Notes: a model not told the origin generated them from the letters alone. Counted from the first letter of the stretch, positions 25,371 to 33,965 are shown. The stretch: DNA of 64,000 bases from WLMZ01 sp037139095 (GCA_037139095.1 JBAXHD010000010.1:1-64000), one strand, 5' to 3'. Numbers and translations: made by a program.

Positions 25371-26351
25371 ATGCGCGCAGTTGTCTTACGAACCCATGGT
25401 GGCCCCGATTGTCTCACGATCGAAAATGTTGATGACCCGGCGCTGGGTGCCGACGAGGTGCTCATCGATATCGCCGCAACGGCGCTGAACCGAGCCGACC
25501 TGTTGCAGGTGATGGGTCTCTATCCAAACCCGCGCCCATCGTCGCTCGAGATTCCTGGTCTCGAGTTCTCGGGCACTGTGGCCGCAGTGGGCGATCGCGT
25601 CACGCTGTGGAGGCGCGGCGATGAGGTGATGGCCATCGATGCTGGCGGGGCGTACGCCGAGCGCATTGCTGTGCACGAGCGTCAACTCATGCCGGTGCCA
25701 GCCACGGTTGGTCTTCGCGATGCAGCGGCCATCCCTGAGGTGTTCCTCACCGCATGGGATGCGCTGGTGGTGCAAGGCGCACTCACCAGCGGCCGTTGGG
25801 CGTTGGTGCATGCTGGCGGCTCAGGCGTTGGCACGGCAGCCATCCAGATCGCAAAGGCGATCGGTGCGCGTATCGCAGTCACCTGTAGCTCCGGCAAGGT
25901 TCAAGCCTGTCAAGAACTTGGCGCCGACCTCGTTATCGATTACCGCGACAAAGACTTTGTTGCCGAGGTGCGCGCTGCTACCGAGGGTCGCGGTGTTGAT
26001 GTCGTACTCGATGTCATCGGTGGCGACTATGTCGATCGCAATCTTCAGGCGGTGGCATCGCAAGGCCGCATCGTGCAGGTCGGGCTGATGGGTGGGGGAG
26101 CCACCTCAATCAACATGGGCCTCGTGCTGTCCAAGCGGGTGGCGCTCATTGGCACCGTGCTTCGAGCGCGTCCCATCGAAGAAAAGGTTGCACTCACTCA
26201 GCGGTTCATCCGCGAGATGCTGCCGCTGTTCACCTCTGGCGAGCTGCGTCCGATCATCGACTCGCGCTACCCATTCGATGACATCGCTGAAGCTCATCGG
26301 CGTATGGCGTCAAACGCCAACACCGGCAAGATCGTGATCGATCTCGAATAG
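25371..26351 (+). CDS. NAD(P)H:quinone oxidoreductase, zeta-crystallin type
   Basis: A 326-residue zinc-free medium-chain reductase. The GroES-like part has GADEVLIDIAATALNRADLLQVMG, which is typical of the quinone reductase/PIG3 subgroup. The Rossmann part has VHAGGSGVGTAAIQIAKAIGARIAVTCSS, with the AxxGxxG nucleotide motif, and GADLVIDYRDKDF. No Cys/His zinc cluster is visible. It would reduce quinones or enones with NADPH. It starts with ATG 9 bases after the HAD gene, in the icd transcription unit. A strong palindrome follows 17 bases after its stop. Confidence 0.9.
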   Translation: MRAVVLRTHGGPDCLTIENVDDPALGADEVLIDIAATALNRADLLQVMGLYPNPRPSSLEIPGLEFSGTVAAVGDRVTLWRRGDEVMAIDAGGAYAERIAVHERQLMPVPATVGLRDAAAIPEVFLTAWDALVVQGALTSGRWALVHAGGSGVGTAAIQIAKAIGARIAVTCSSGKVQACQELGADLVIDYRDKDFVAEVRAATEGRGVDVVLDVIGGDYVDRNLQAVASQGRIVQVGLMGGGATSINMGLVLSKRVALIGTVLRARPIEEKVALTQRFIREMLPLFTSGELRPIIDSRYPFDDIAEAHRRMASNANTGKIVIDLE

Positions 26352-26368
26352 CTGAGCAGTCTCGGTCG

Positions 26369-26391
26369 CTTCAACAAACTGTTTGTTGAAG
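26369..26391. terminator. Perfect palindrome between convergent genes (plus third half-site)
   Basis: CTTCAACAAAC and GTTTGTTGAAG (11 bases each) flank a single T, giving a perfect 23-base palindrome. A third copy of the half, CTTCAACAAAG, stands at 26419-26429, and GTTGAA at 26405-26410 can pair with its TTCAAC. The site lies after both the quinone reductase and citrate synthase genes, so a bidirectional terminator is the simplest reading; there is no clear T-tract. A protein-binding site is the alternative. Confidence 0.5.
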
Positions 26392-26452
26392 ACAATTGGT
26401 CGACGTTGAACCAAATGTCTTCAACAAAGCGGGCGGAGGTCGCGAAAGCGCT

Positions 26453-27721
26453 TTAGCGGCTGGCCATTGGCACGTAGTCGCGGGCGTCGACGCCGCTGTA
26501 CCACTGGCGAGGCCTGCTGATCTTTTGCTCTTTGTCGGCAAGCAGCTCTTGCCAGTGGGCCAACCAGCCAACGGTGCGAGGGATGGCAAAGAGCACCGTG
26601 AACATTGCGACTGGGAATCCCATGGCCTGATAAATGAGACCCGAGTAGAAGTCGACGTTGGGGTACAGCTTGCGGCTGATGAAGTATTCGTCGCTCAGCG
26701 CGGTCTCTTCAAGCTTGAGCGCAATGTCGAGCAATGGGTTCTTGCCGGTGACCTCGAACACGTCGTACGCAGCCTTTTTGATGATGGTGGCGCGTGGGTC
26801 ATAGTTCTTGTACACCCGGTGGCCAAAGCCCATCAGGCGACCGCCCTTGCCGCTCTTTACTTCTTCAATAAAAGCGGGCACGTTGTCCATATGGCCAATC
26901 TCGGCGAGCATCCGCACAACGCCTTCGTTGGCACCGCCATGCAGCGGACCATACAGAGCAGACGCCGCGGCCGAGCACGATGTGTACGGGTCGGCGTGGC
27001 TTGAGCCCACGACGCGCATTGCGGTGGTGCCACAGTTCTGCTCGTGGTCGGCGTGAAGGATGAACAACACGTCCATCGCTCGTTCGAGACGAGGATCCAC
27101 TTGGTAGTCGCCGATCTTCCACATCATGTTCAAGAAGTTGCCAGGAAAGCTGAGGTCGTTGTCGGGGTAGACAAACGGCAAGCCGACCGAGAAGCGGTGA
27201 CACATCGAGGCCAAGGTGGGCATCTTTGCGACGAGGCGCAGGATCTGCTTGTCACGGCTGGCCTTGTCGTCGATGTTTTTTGCGTCGTTGTAGAACGTGC
27301 CGAGAGCGGCAACCGCGCTGACGAACATGCCCATTGGATGGGCGTCGTAGTGGAAACCATCGACGAAACGCTTACGCATGTTTTCGTGGATGAAGGTGTG
27401 CTGGGTGACGTCGGTCTTCCAGCGGTCGAGCTGTACGGCATCGGGAAGCTCGCCGTTGAGCAGTAGGTACGCAACTTCGAGATACGTGCTGTGTTCAGCG
27501 AGTTGCTCGATGGGGTAACCGCGATGGCGCAGGATGCCCGCATCGCCGTCGAGAAAGGTGATCGCACTCTTGCATGCGGCGGTCTGCATGTAGGCCGGGT
27601 CGTAGATATACAACGACGGATCAAGATCGCGAATTGCGGTGGCTGGAAACACGCCGTCTGTGATGGGGACCGTAACGGTCTTGCCGGTGCGGTCGTCGGT
27701 GATGGTAATGGTGTCGGGCAC
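26453..27721 (-). CDS. gltA: Citrate synthase
   Basis: A 422-residue citrate synthase of the large hexameric (gram-negative-like, type II) group, condensing oxaloacetate and acetyl-CoA at the entry to the TCA cycle. The catalytic residues lie in ALYGPLHGGANEGV (His), MGFGHRVYKNYDPRA (His and Arg) and NVDFYSGLIYQAMGF (Asp). The N-terminal beta domain and the DPSLYIYDPAYMQTAACKSAITFLDGDAG segment are typical of this form. It starts with GTG behind a GGGAGC site and is preceded by a nested hairpin that could control it or terminate the gene upstream. Confidence 0.95.
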   Translation of the reverse strand: MPDTITITDDRTGKTVTVPITDGVFPATAIRDLDPSLYIYDPAYMQTAACKSAITFLDGDAGILRHRGYPIEQLAEHSTYLEVAYLLLNGELPDAVQLDRWKTDVTQHTFIHENMRKRFVDGFHYDAHPMGMFVSAVAALGTFYNDAKNIDDKASRDKQILRLVAKMPTLASMCHRFSVGLPFVYPDNDLSFPGNFLNMMWKIGDYQVDPRLERAMDVLFILHADHEQNCGTTAMRVVGSSHADPYTSCSAAASALYGPLHGGANEGVVRMLAEIGHMDNVPAFIEEVKSGKGGRLMGFGHRVYKNYDPRATIIKKAAYDVFEVTGKNPLLDIALKLEETALSDEYFISRKLYPNVDFYSGLIYQAMGFPVAMFTVLFAIPRTVGWLAHWQELLADKEQKISRPRQWYSGVDARDYVPMASR

Positions 27722-27732
27722 GTTGCTCCCTG

Positions 27733-27781
27733 AGGTGACACGGATAAGGGCTTGGGGGCTTGCTCCCCCGAGGAGTCACCT
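27733..27781 (-). promoter_or_regulatory. Nested hairpin directly upstream of gltA
   Basis: The outer arms AGGTGAC (27733-27739) and GTCACCT (27775-27781) pair over 7 bp; inside, CTTGGGGG (27751-27758) and CCCCCGAG (27765-27772) pair over 8 bp with one G-T, around loop CTTGCT. On the minus strand the structure sits just before the gltA ribosome site and just after the stop of the carboxyltransferase gene. It may terminate the first transcript, shape the gltA leader, or both. Confidence 0.45.
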
Positions 27782-27796
27782 TAGTAGGGCAGCGGC

Positions 27797-29158
27797 TCAG
27801 AGTGGCGAGTTATCGTGCTGAGAAGCCGAGAGTGTCTCGCGTTTATTCGCAAGCACCGCCAAGGCGCCGCATATTTCGCGGCGAGTGTCGGCGGGCTCAA
27901 CCACGCCGTCGATATAGCCGCGCTCGGCAGCGATGTATGGGTTCAACAGCCGTTCTGAATAATCGGCTTCGAACTCAGCGCGTTCTTCGGCTGTGGCGCG
28001 GCGCTGCAAGATCGCGGCCGCTTGTCCGGCGCCCATTACGGCGAGTTCGGCCCATGGCCACGCAAGGCACAGGTCGTTCCCCATGCGCTTGCTATCCATC
28101 ACGATGTAGGCGCCGCCGTAGCTCTTACGTAACACCACGCAGATGCGTGGCACGGTCGAGCGGCCATAGGCAAATACCAGTTGAGCGCCGTGACGAATCA
28201 TGCCGCGCCACTCAAGGTCTTTGCCGGGATAAAAGCCGGGCGTGTCAACCAGCGTGAGGATCGGCAGGTTGAACGCATCGCAGAACGACACGAACCGCGC
28301 CGCCTTTTGCGAGGCTGGGATGTCGAGTGTGCCAGCAAGCGAGAGCGGTTGGTTGGCCACAATGCCCACTGGTCGACCATCGAACGTCGCGAACGCAGTG
28401 ACCACGTTTGAAGCCCAGCGCGCCCGTAGTTCGAGCAGATCGCCATCGTCGGCCAACGCGCGGATCACATTGCGCACATCGTATGAACCGGTAGATGACG
28501 AAGGAATGAGATCGCCAGCTTCGGGGGTGGGTCGGTCGGGGCTGTCGGCAGTTGGCCACAGCGGCGGTTCTTCGTCGTTATTGCTCGGAAGATACGCAAG
28601 CAGTTGTTCAGCTATTGCAAGGGCGTCGGACAGGTCAACCGCAACAACGCTGACGGCCCCCGTGTGGCGGGCGTGGGTATCGGGGCCACCGAGTTCTTCG
28701 TTGTCCATCAACACGCCGGTGAAGTCGGCGACCATTGTGGGGCCGCTGACAAACGCGTAGGCCTCGCCGGTCATGATCACGTGGTCGGCAATACCCAACA
28801 GCAGTGCGGGTCCCGAAACGGCCGGGCCGTCGACGATCATGATTGTTGGCACGACGCCGCTGCAATCGGTAAGCGCTCGGGCGGCGAGACCCCAGCCATG
28901 TAGGGCGCTGAACCCTTCGGCGAGATCGGCCCCTGATGATCCCATCACGGCCACCAACGGGTAGCCCTTGGTGCGAGCGGCGACCGCTGCGGCCGCAATC
29001 ATCGACGATGCCTCGGACGACAACGCTCCTTTGCGAACGCTGGAGTCAACATCGAGCCACACCACGGTTCGGCCGCCGAGCGTTCGTACATCGGCACTTG
29101 CAGCGCCTGGAACGCGAGAACGAAGCGCTACTCGCATGTTGTCTTCGTTCGGCGACAT
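27797..29158 (-). CDS. Biotin-dependent acyl-CoA carboxylase, carboxyltransferase (beta) subunit
   Basis: A 453-residue carboxyltransferase of the acetyl/propionyl-CoA carboxylase type. The N-terminal crotonase-like half is reduced and diverged (PLVAVMGSSGADLAEGFSAL, DHVIMTGEAYAFVSGP). The C-terminal half is well kept: LSLAGTLDIPASQKAARFVSFCD, LVDTPGFYPGKDLEW, LRKSYGGAYIVMDSKRMGNDLCLAWPWAELAVMG. It is 60-70 residues shorter than PccB/AccD5, mostly at the N-terminus. It would transfer the carboxyl from biotin to an acyl-CoA; the biotin carboxylase partner is not in the window. A second in-frame ATG lies at 29137. Confidence 0.85.
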   Translation of the reverse strand: MSPNEDNMRVALRSRVPGAASADVRTLGGRTVVWLDVDSSVRKGALSSEASSMIAAAAVAARTKGYPLVAVMGSSGADLAEGFSALHGWGLAARALTDCSGVVPTIMIVDGPAVSGPALLLGIADHVIMTGEAYAFVSGPTMVADFTGVLMDNEELGGPDTHARHTGAVSVVAVDLSDALAIAEQLLAYLPSNNDEEPPLWPTADSPDRPTPEAGDLIPSSSTGSYDVRNVIRALADDGDLLELRARWASNVVTAFATFDGRPVGIVANQPLSLAGTLDIPASQKAARFVSFCDAFNLPILTLVDTPGFYPGKDLEWRGMIRHGAQLVFAYGRSTVPRICVVLRKSYGGAYIVMDSKRMGNDLCLAWPWAELAVMGAGQAAAILQRRATAEERAEFEADYSERLLNPYIAAERGYIDGVVEPADTRREICGALAVLANKRETLSASQHDNSPL

Positions 29159-29222
29159 TGGGTTCAGACTAGGCGCTGCTCACACCCGCGCCTGTCTCTG
29201 ATCCGGCCTGGATGTACGGTGA

Positions 29223-30161
29223 CTAGCCGTTTTTGCCAAGTGGGAAGGCCTCGCTGCCAACGTGCACACCGCGCTGCAAGGCGCCGCGTGTTCCGAGGAT
29301 CTCGCGGGTTGATTGGTGCACGGCGCGCGTGGGTGCCCCTGGGGTTGGGCGGCGGCGCTGCACCCAACCGATGACGCGACGGGGGAGTTCGGGAACGAGC
29401 ACTCGCTTAAAGTCGCCTTTGACCCAACCCGGCACCGCGGTGGACGGCACGATTGCGGGACCAAAGCCTTCCATTGCCAACGAGGTCAGCAGGCGTACGC
29501 CGTCGATCTCGGCCTGGGCGCGCAGTGTGACTCCGCTGGCGGCGGCAGCTTTGTCGAGAATTCGCCGCATCGCTGTGCCCTTTGGCGGGATGAGTAGCTG
29601 TTCGCTAGCGACGCGCTGTAGCGAGAGTTCGTCTTCTTGAGCCCATGGGTGACGACTGTGGACAATGATGATCAAGTCTTCGGCGAACAATGGCTCGACA
29701 GTGAGTTCGGGATCGTCGACGGGCAGATGCACCACCGCAGCATCGAGATGGCCGGCCATCAGTCGGGGGAGCAAGGTAGTGGAGCTGCCCTCGAACACGG
29801 TCACGTGCACCAAGGGGTGCTGCTCGGCGAGCGCCGGGAGGAGTTGAGGCATCAGCCAGCGCGCCGTGGTGCCAATCACGCCGATGCGGGCGTCGCCGCT
29901 TACAGCATCGCCGCGGCTGGCCATATCGGCCGAGATGTCGTCCATCTCGCGCAGGATGCGCCGGGCGCGTTCGACTACTTGGCCGCCGTCGTCGGTGAGG
30001 CCACCGCGGTGCCGGTCGACCAGCGTGACGCCGAGTTCCTTCTCGAGTCGGGAGATATGCCCCGAAACGTTTGATTGCACCGTGTAGAGCGCTCGCGCCG
30101 CCGAAGAAAACGACCCGTGATCGGCGATTGCCACGAGTGCCGAGAGTTGGCGAAGGTCCAT
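29223..30161 (-). CDS. LysR-family transcriptional regulator
   Basis: A 312-residue LysR regulator. It opens MDLRQLSALVAIADHGSFSSA, with the winged HTH completed by VQSNVSGHISRLEKELGVTLV, then a linker helix and a two-lobed effector domain from about residue 90 (ARIGVIGTTARWLMPQLLPAL). The ATG at 30161 is chosen over one at 30212 because the shorter form starts exactly where the family does, and the longer one runs into the divergent promoter. It is divergent from the small RNA and the HAD/acyltransferase gene and may control either one. Confidence 0.88.
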   Translation of the reverse strand: MDLRQLSALVAIADHGSFSSAARALYTVQSNVSGHISRLEKELGVTLVDRHRGGLTDDGGQVVERARRILREMDDISADMASRGDAVSGDARIGVIGTTARWLMPQLLPALAEQHPLVHVTVFEGSSTTLLPRLMAGHLDAAVVHLPVDDPELTVEPLFAEDLIIIVHSRHPWAQEDELSLQRVASEQLLIPPKGTAMRRILDKAAAASGVTLRAQAEIDGVRLLTSLAMEGFGPAIVPSTAVPGWVKGDFKRVLVPELPRRVIGWVQRRRPTPGAPTRAVHQSTREILGTRGALQRGVHVGSEAFPLGKNG

Positions 30162-30196
30162 CTGCAAAAAAGATAGCAGGCATCTTGTAGTTCTGC

Positions 30197-30225
30197 TTGC
30201 AAGATCATTCATTGGGGTGCATACT
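30197..30225 (+). promoter_or_regulatory. Predicted sigma70-type promoter for the C5-loop small RNA
   Basis: TTGCAA (30197-30202) and CATACT (30220-30225) are separated by exactly 17 bases, which fits a housekeeping sigma factor promoter with 4 of 6 matches in each box. The start of transcription would be at about 30232-30234, just before the first hairpin of the RNA. The same stretch lies 36-64 bases before the divergent LysR start. Confidence 0.5.
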
Positions 30226-30232
30226 TGGAATT

Positions 30233-30354
30233 GTCAGTAAAGCGGTGGTTCCCCCAATCGCCGCTTGACGAGAACGTCAGGGAGCTTCCCCCAAGCAACC
30301 TGATGAAAAGGTTGAGAGGTCCCGCTTCCCCCAAGCGGGACCTTTCCCGTTTTC
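30233..30354 (+). ncRNA. 6C-like small RNA: three hairpins with C5 loops
   Basis: Three successive hairpins carry the same loop sequence UUCCCCCAA. Hairpin 1: AAGCGG (30240-30245) with CCGCTT (30261-30266), inner GGTT/AATC. Hairpin 2: TCAGG (30277-30281) with CCTGA (30299-30303), a GA/AA internal loop, then GCTT/AAGC. Hairpin 3: AGGTCCCGCTT (30317-30327) with AAGCGGGACCT (30333-30343), followed by TTCCCGTTTT, a terminator. The known actinobacterial 6C RNA has paired hairpins with runs of about six C in the loops, and in mycobacteria lies beside a HAD-IB phosphatase gene, as here. This copy has five C per loop and three such loops. Role by analogy: trans-acting pairing to G-rich ribosome sites. 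Confidence 0.72.
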
Positions 30355-30369
30355 GCCTACGATGTGGCA

Positions 30370-31854
30370 ATGAGTCCCAGCAAACAGCCACATTCGGCCG
30401 CGTTGAGTCAGCCTCGGGGAGCTGCGTTCTTCGACCTTGACCGCACGCTGTTAGCGGGCGCGTCGGGCGAGGTGTTCAGTTCGGCGATGAAATCGGCCGG
30501 CTTGGTGTCACGCACCATTCCCGGCGAGAAGCTGCTGTTCAATCTGTTCAACACCATTGGCGAGACATTGCCCAGCATGGCGCTGGCGCGGCAGGCAGTT
30601 GTGTTGGCCCGCGGTAAATCACGCGCTGCTGTGCAGGTCGCTGCACAGGCCGTCGCTCCGCAACTTGCCGCCATGGTGCAGCCATATGCGGGCCTGTTGT
30701 TCGCCGAGCATCGCGCCGCTGGACGTCCAATCGTGTTGGCAACTACCACCCCGTACGATCTCGTGAAACCGTTTGCCGATTTGCTCGGATTCGACGACGT
30801 CGTTGCCACGCGGTACACCACCGGTGCCGACGGCCTCTACGACGGCACCCTGTCAGGGCCGTTCGTGTGGAGCTCGGGCAAGTTGGCCGCAGTGCAGAGC
30901 TGGGCCGATTACCACGGCATCGATATGCCCAGCAGCTTTGCGTATAGCGACAGCTTCTACGACACGCCGATGCTGGCAGCGGTTGGCCATCCGTTTGTTG
31001 TGAACCCGGACCCGCGAATGGTGCTGATGGCCGCAGCGCGCCGTTGGCCTGTGATTCATCTCGATGTCGCTCCGGGCGCAGCCGACGCCTCGAGGCTTCC
31101 AAGCGTTCCGAACGTTGGCGTCGAGATTCAGAAGCTGGTGCTCGCGCTGACCCACCCGATGATGTTTCCTTATGCGCGGTTCGATATCAGCGGCTTCGAC
31201 AACATCCCTGCCACTGGCCCCGCGATTGTGTGCGGCAACCATCGCAGCTATTTCGATGTCGCGGCGATGGCGTTGGTCATCGCCAAGACCGGTCGCACGG
31301 TTCGTTTCCTCGGCAAGAAAGAAGTGTTCGACGCCCCGATCATCGGTCAGCTCGCCAGCGCAATGGGAGGAATTCGGGTCGAGCGCGGCACTGGTAGCGA
31401 CGAACCGCTGAAAGCTGCGGCCGAGGCGCTTGAGGCCGGCGACATTGTTGCGATGATGCCTCAGGGCACCATCCCTCGTGGCATTGCGTTCTTTGATCCC
31501 GTGCTCAAGGGTCGTTGGGGTGCGGCGCGTCTCGCAGCGATGACCAAAGCTCCCGTCATCCCCGTGGGCATCTGGGGCACCGAGAAAGTCTGGCCACGCA
31601 ACTCGCGTTTGCCCAACATCTTGAATGTGCTCGACCCGCCACTCGTCACGGCCAATGTTGGCGCACCAGTGGCTTTGAGTCGCCGCAGTGAGGACGCCGA
31701 TACCCGACGGCTGATGAAGGCCATTTCATCGCTGCTACCGCCTGAGGGCCGAGCGAAATATGTCCCCACCGACAGCGAGCTCGCTGCTACGTTGCCTCCC
31801 GGATACGAGGGCGACCCACGCGCCGAGTACAAACGTCGACCAGGAAGGGATTGA
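30370..31854 (+). CDS. HAD-IB phosphatase fused to PlsC-type acyltransferase
   Basis: A 494-residue two-domain protein. Residues ~10-235 are a SerB-like HAD-IB phosphatase: AAFFDLDRTLLAG (motif I with both Asp), TTTPYDLVKPF, and AYSDSFYDTPMLAAVG (motif IV). Residues ~255-460 are a 1-acylglycerol-3-phosphate acyltransferase domain with the H-x4-D box NHRSYFDVAAM, then RVERGTGSDEPL and MMPQGTIPRG. The protein may both acylate lysophosphatidate and dephosphorylate a lipid phosphate at the membrane face. ATG at 30370 is preferred to the GTG at 30364. It lies 16 bases after the small RNA terminator. Its TGA is 5 bases before the aroQ start. Confidence 0.9.
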   Translation: MSPSKQPHSAALSQPRGAAFFDLDRTLLAGASGEVFSSAMKSAGLVSRTIPGEKLLFNLFNTIGETLPSMALARQAVVLARGKSRAAVQVAAQAVAPQLAAMVQPYAGLLFAEHRAAGRPIVLATTTPYDLVKPFADLLGFDDVVATRYTTGADGLYDGTLSGPFVWSSGKLAAVQSWADYHGIDMPSSFAYSDSFYDTPMLAAVGHPFVVNPDPRMVLMAAARRWPVIHLDVAPGAADASRLPSVPNVGVEIQKLVLALTHPMMFPYARFDISGFDNIPATGPAIVCGNHRSYFDVAAMALVIAKTGRTVRFLGKKEVFDAPIIGQLASAMGGIRVERGTGSDEPLKAAAEALEAGDIVAMMPQGTIPRGIAFFDPVLKGRWGAARLAAMTKAPVIPVGIWGTEKVWPRNSRLPNILNVLDPPLVTANVGAPVALSRRSEDADTRRLMKAISSLLPPEGRAKYVPTDSELAATLPPGYEGDPRAEYKRRPGRD

Positions 31855-31859
31855 TCACC

Positions 31860-32303
31860 GTGTCGAACCCAGTGATTGTGCTGTTGCACGGACCCAACCT
31901 GAACCTTCTCGGACAACGTGAGCCACACATCTACGGCTCGGCAACGCTCGACGATTACGTCGCTGTCACTCGGACCGCTGCCGAGGCCAACGGTTTCGCG
32001 CTCGACCACTTGCAGACGAACCACGAGGGCCAACTGGTAGATGCCATTCACTCGGCTCGTGAGCGGGCAGCGGCAATCATCATTAATCCAGGCGCTTTCA
32101 CGCACTATGCGTGGAGCATCCATGATGCGCTCGCTGCATTCAACGGGCCGGTCATCGAGGTACACATCTCTAACCCGAACGCGCGCGAAGCATGGCGGCA
32201 CACCAGCGTTGTGTCGCCGGTGGCTACCGGCACCATCGTTGGGCTCGGTATCCACGGTTATGAACTGGCGGTGCAGGCTGTCGCACGCAAGCTCGCGTCG
32301 TGA
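31860..32303 (+). CDS. aroQ: 3-Dehydroquinate dehydratase, type II
   Basis: A 147-residue dodecameric dehydratase making 3-dehydroshikimate in the shikimate pathway. All hallmarks are seen: LLHGPNLNLLGQREPHIYG with the flexible lid Arg/Tyr, QTNHEGQLVDAIH, INPGAFTHYAWSIHDAL, and EVHISNPNAREAWRHTS with the catalytic His. GTG at 31860 has AGGAAGGG 10 bases upstream, whereas the TTG at 31851 is too close to it. The stop overlaps the GTG of the peptidase gene. Other aro genes that often precede it are absent here. Confidence 0.94.
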   Translation: MSNPVIVLLHGPNLNLLGQREPHIYGSATLDDYVAVTRTAAEANGFALDHLQTNHEGQLVDAIHSARERAAAIIINPGAFTHYAWSIHDALAAFNGPVIEVHISNPNAREAWRHTSVVSPVATGTIVGLGIHGYELAVQAVARKLAS

Positions 32304-33424
32304 CGCTGGGCCAACTCGCACCGCTCGATTACGCGTCGCGGGTGCCAAAACTGCAGCGAAGTCTCCGCGAGGCATCAATCGAAGCACTCCTCGTCACCAG
32401 CCTCACCAACATTCGTTGGCTCACCGGGTTCACCGGCTCGAGCGGTTGGCTGCTCGTCACTCACGATGAACTGCTGCTCGTCACCGATGGCCGCTACGGC
32501 GATCAAGCGTCAGCGCAACTGGGCGATGCGGGCGTGCATGCCAGCGTCGGCATCGGTCAGACCAAAGCGGCTCAAATTGCGCAGGTGGCGCAGGCGTTCG
32601 GCACTCGCTCGGTGCTCGGGTTCGAGGGTGCGCACATCAGCTTCGCCGAGCACGCGTCGTTGTCATCGAAACTCGAGGCATCGTGGACACCTACAGATGG
32701 TCTGGTCGAAGCCCATCGTCGCACCAAGGATCGTGGCGAGCTCGATCGCATGGCGCGAGCCGCGGCCATCGCCGACAACGCGTTGGCAGCCACCTTGCCG
32801 CTGCTCGGCCACGAGCCCACCGAGATCGAAATGCGCGATGCGCTCGAAGCTGCGATGCGCCAGTTGGGCGCCGAGGCGCCAAGTTTCGACACCATCATCG
32901 CTGCCGGAGCCAACGCCACGATGCCTCATCACCGACCCGACCAGACCCGAATCATCGAGGGAATGACCGTCGTGATCGACTTTGGGGCGTTGTTCGAGGG
33001 GTACCACAGCGATATGACCCGCACGTTCACCATGGGCGATCCCACACCAATGCAAGACGAGGTATTTCAGGTTGTGCTGCAGGCCCAACGCGCTGGGGTT
33101 GCGGCAGTTGCTGCGGGCACCAGTGGTCGCGGCATCGACAATTTGTGCCGTGCCTCGATAGCCGGGGCCGGTTGGGGCGACTGGTTTACGCACGGAACCG
33201 GCCACGGCGTTGGCCTGCAAATCCACGAATCTCCATGGCTCACCCAGAGTTTTGACGACACTCTTCAGGTCGCAGACGTAGTGACTGTGGAGCCGGGCGT
33301 CTATCGTAGAGATTTCGGCGGCGTCCGTATTGAAGACATGGTGGTAGTTACCACCCACGGATGCGAGCCGCTCACCAAAACGCCCAAGGACTCACCATGC
33401 CTGCCATTACCACCAACGAACTGA
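32300..33424 (+). CDS. pepQ: Xaa-Pro aminopeptidase/dipeptidase, M24 family
   Basis: A 374-residue metallopeptidase of the M24B family. An N-terminal creatinase-like domain (SLTNIRWLTGFTGSSGWLLVT) precedes the pita-bread catalytic domain. Metal ligands can be read in VIDFGALFEGYHSDMTRTF (two Asp), GTGHGVGLQIHESP (His), VEPGVYRRDFGGVRIEDM (two Glu). It would remove an N-terminal residue next to proline. The order aroQ-pepQ-efp-nusB is standard in Gram-positives. Its 3' end overlaps the start of efp by 28 bases in another frame. Confidence 0.92.
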   Translation: MTLGQLAPLDYASRVPKLQRSLREASIEALLVTSLTNIRWLTGFTGSSGWLLVTHDELLLVTDGRYGDQASAQLGDAGVHASVGIGQTKAAQIAQVAQAFGTRSVLGFEGAHISFAEHASLSSKLEASWTPTDGLVEAHRRTKDRGELDRMARAAAIADNALAATLPLLGHEPTEIEMRDALEAAMRQLGAEAPSFDTIIAAGANATMPHHRPDQTRIIEGMTVVIDFGALFEGYHSDMTRTFTMGDPTPMQDEVFQVVLQAQRAGVAAVAAGTSGRGIDNLCRASIAGAGWGDWFTHGTGHGVGLQIHESPWLTQSFDDTLQVADVVTVEPGVYRRDFGGVRIEDMVVVTTHGCEPLTKTPKDSPCLPLPPTN

Positions 33425-33960
33425 AGAACGGCATCACGCTCGAACTCGAAAACGGCCTGTTTCAGGTTGTCGAGTTTCAGCACGTTAAGCCCGGCAAGGG
33501 CGGTGCCTTCGTTCGTACGAAGATCCGCAACCTGCGCAACGGCGCTGTCATCGAAAAAACCTTCAACGCTGGCATCCGCGTTGAGCAGGCAATCATCGAT
33601 CGCAGCGATATGCAGTTTCTCTATCGCGATGGCGACGACTACGTGTTCATGAACACCGAGACATACGACCAAATGAACGTGCCTCCCAAGGCGCTTGGCG
33701 ATGCGGCCGATTACCTGATCGAGTCGATGATGGCTGCGGTTGCGATGTACCAAGGCGAGATCATTAGCGTCGAGATCGAGGCATCGGTCGCACTCACCAT
33801 TAGCGAGACCGACCCAGGCGTTCAAGGCGACCGAGTCAGCGGTGCCCGCAAGCCCGCCACGCTCGAGACCGGCAAGGTCATTCAGGTTCCGCTGTTCATC
33901 AACCCTGGCGACAAGGTCAAGGTCGACACACGCACCGGCGAATACATGACTCGGGTCTGA
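33397..33960 (+). CDS. efp: Translation elongation factor P
   Basis: A 187-residue three-domain EF-P that relieves ribosome stalling at polyproline. Domain I begins ITTNELKNGITLELENGLF, and the tip loop is HVKPGKGGAFVRTK with Lys34 at the position that is modified in some bacteria. Domains II and III end ETDPGVQGDRVSGARKPATLETG, which is the EF-P signature. ATG at 33397 has AAGGA 7 bases upstream; the in-frame ATG at 33361 would put a non-conserved 12-residue tail on the protein. No modification enzyme is nearby. Confidence 0.97.
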   Translation: MPAITTNELKNGITLELENGLFQVVEFQHVKPGKGGAFVRTKIRNLRNGAVIEKTFNAGIRVEQAIIDRSDMQFLYRDGDDYVFMNTETYDQMNVPPKALGDAADYLIESMMAAVAMYQGEIISVEIEASVALTISETDPGVQGDRVSGARKPATLETGKVIQVPLFINPGDKVKVDTRTGEYMTRV

Positions 33961-33965
33961 CCAGC

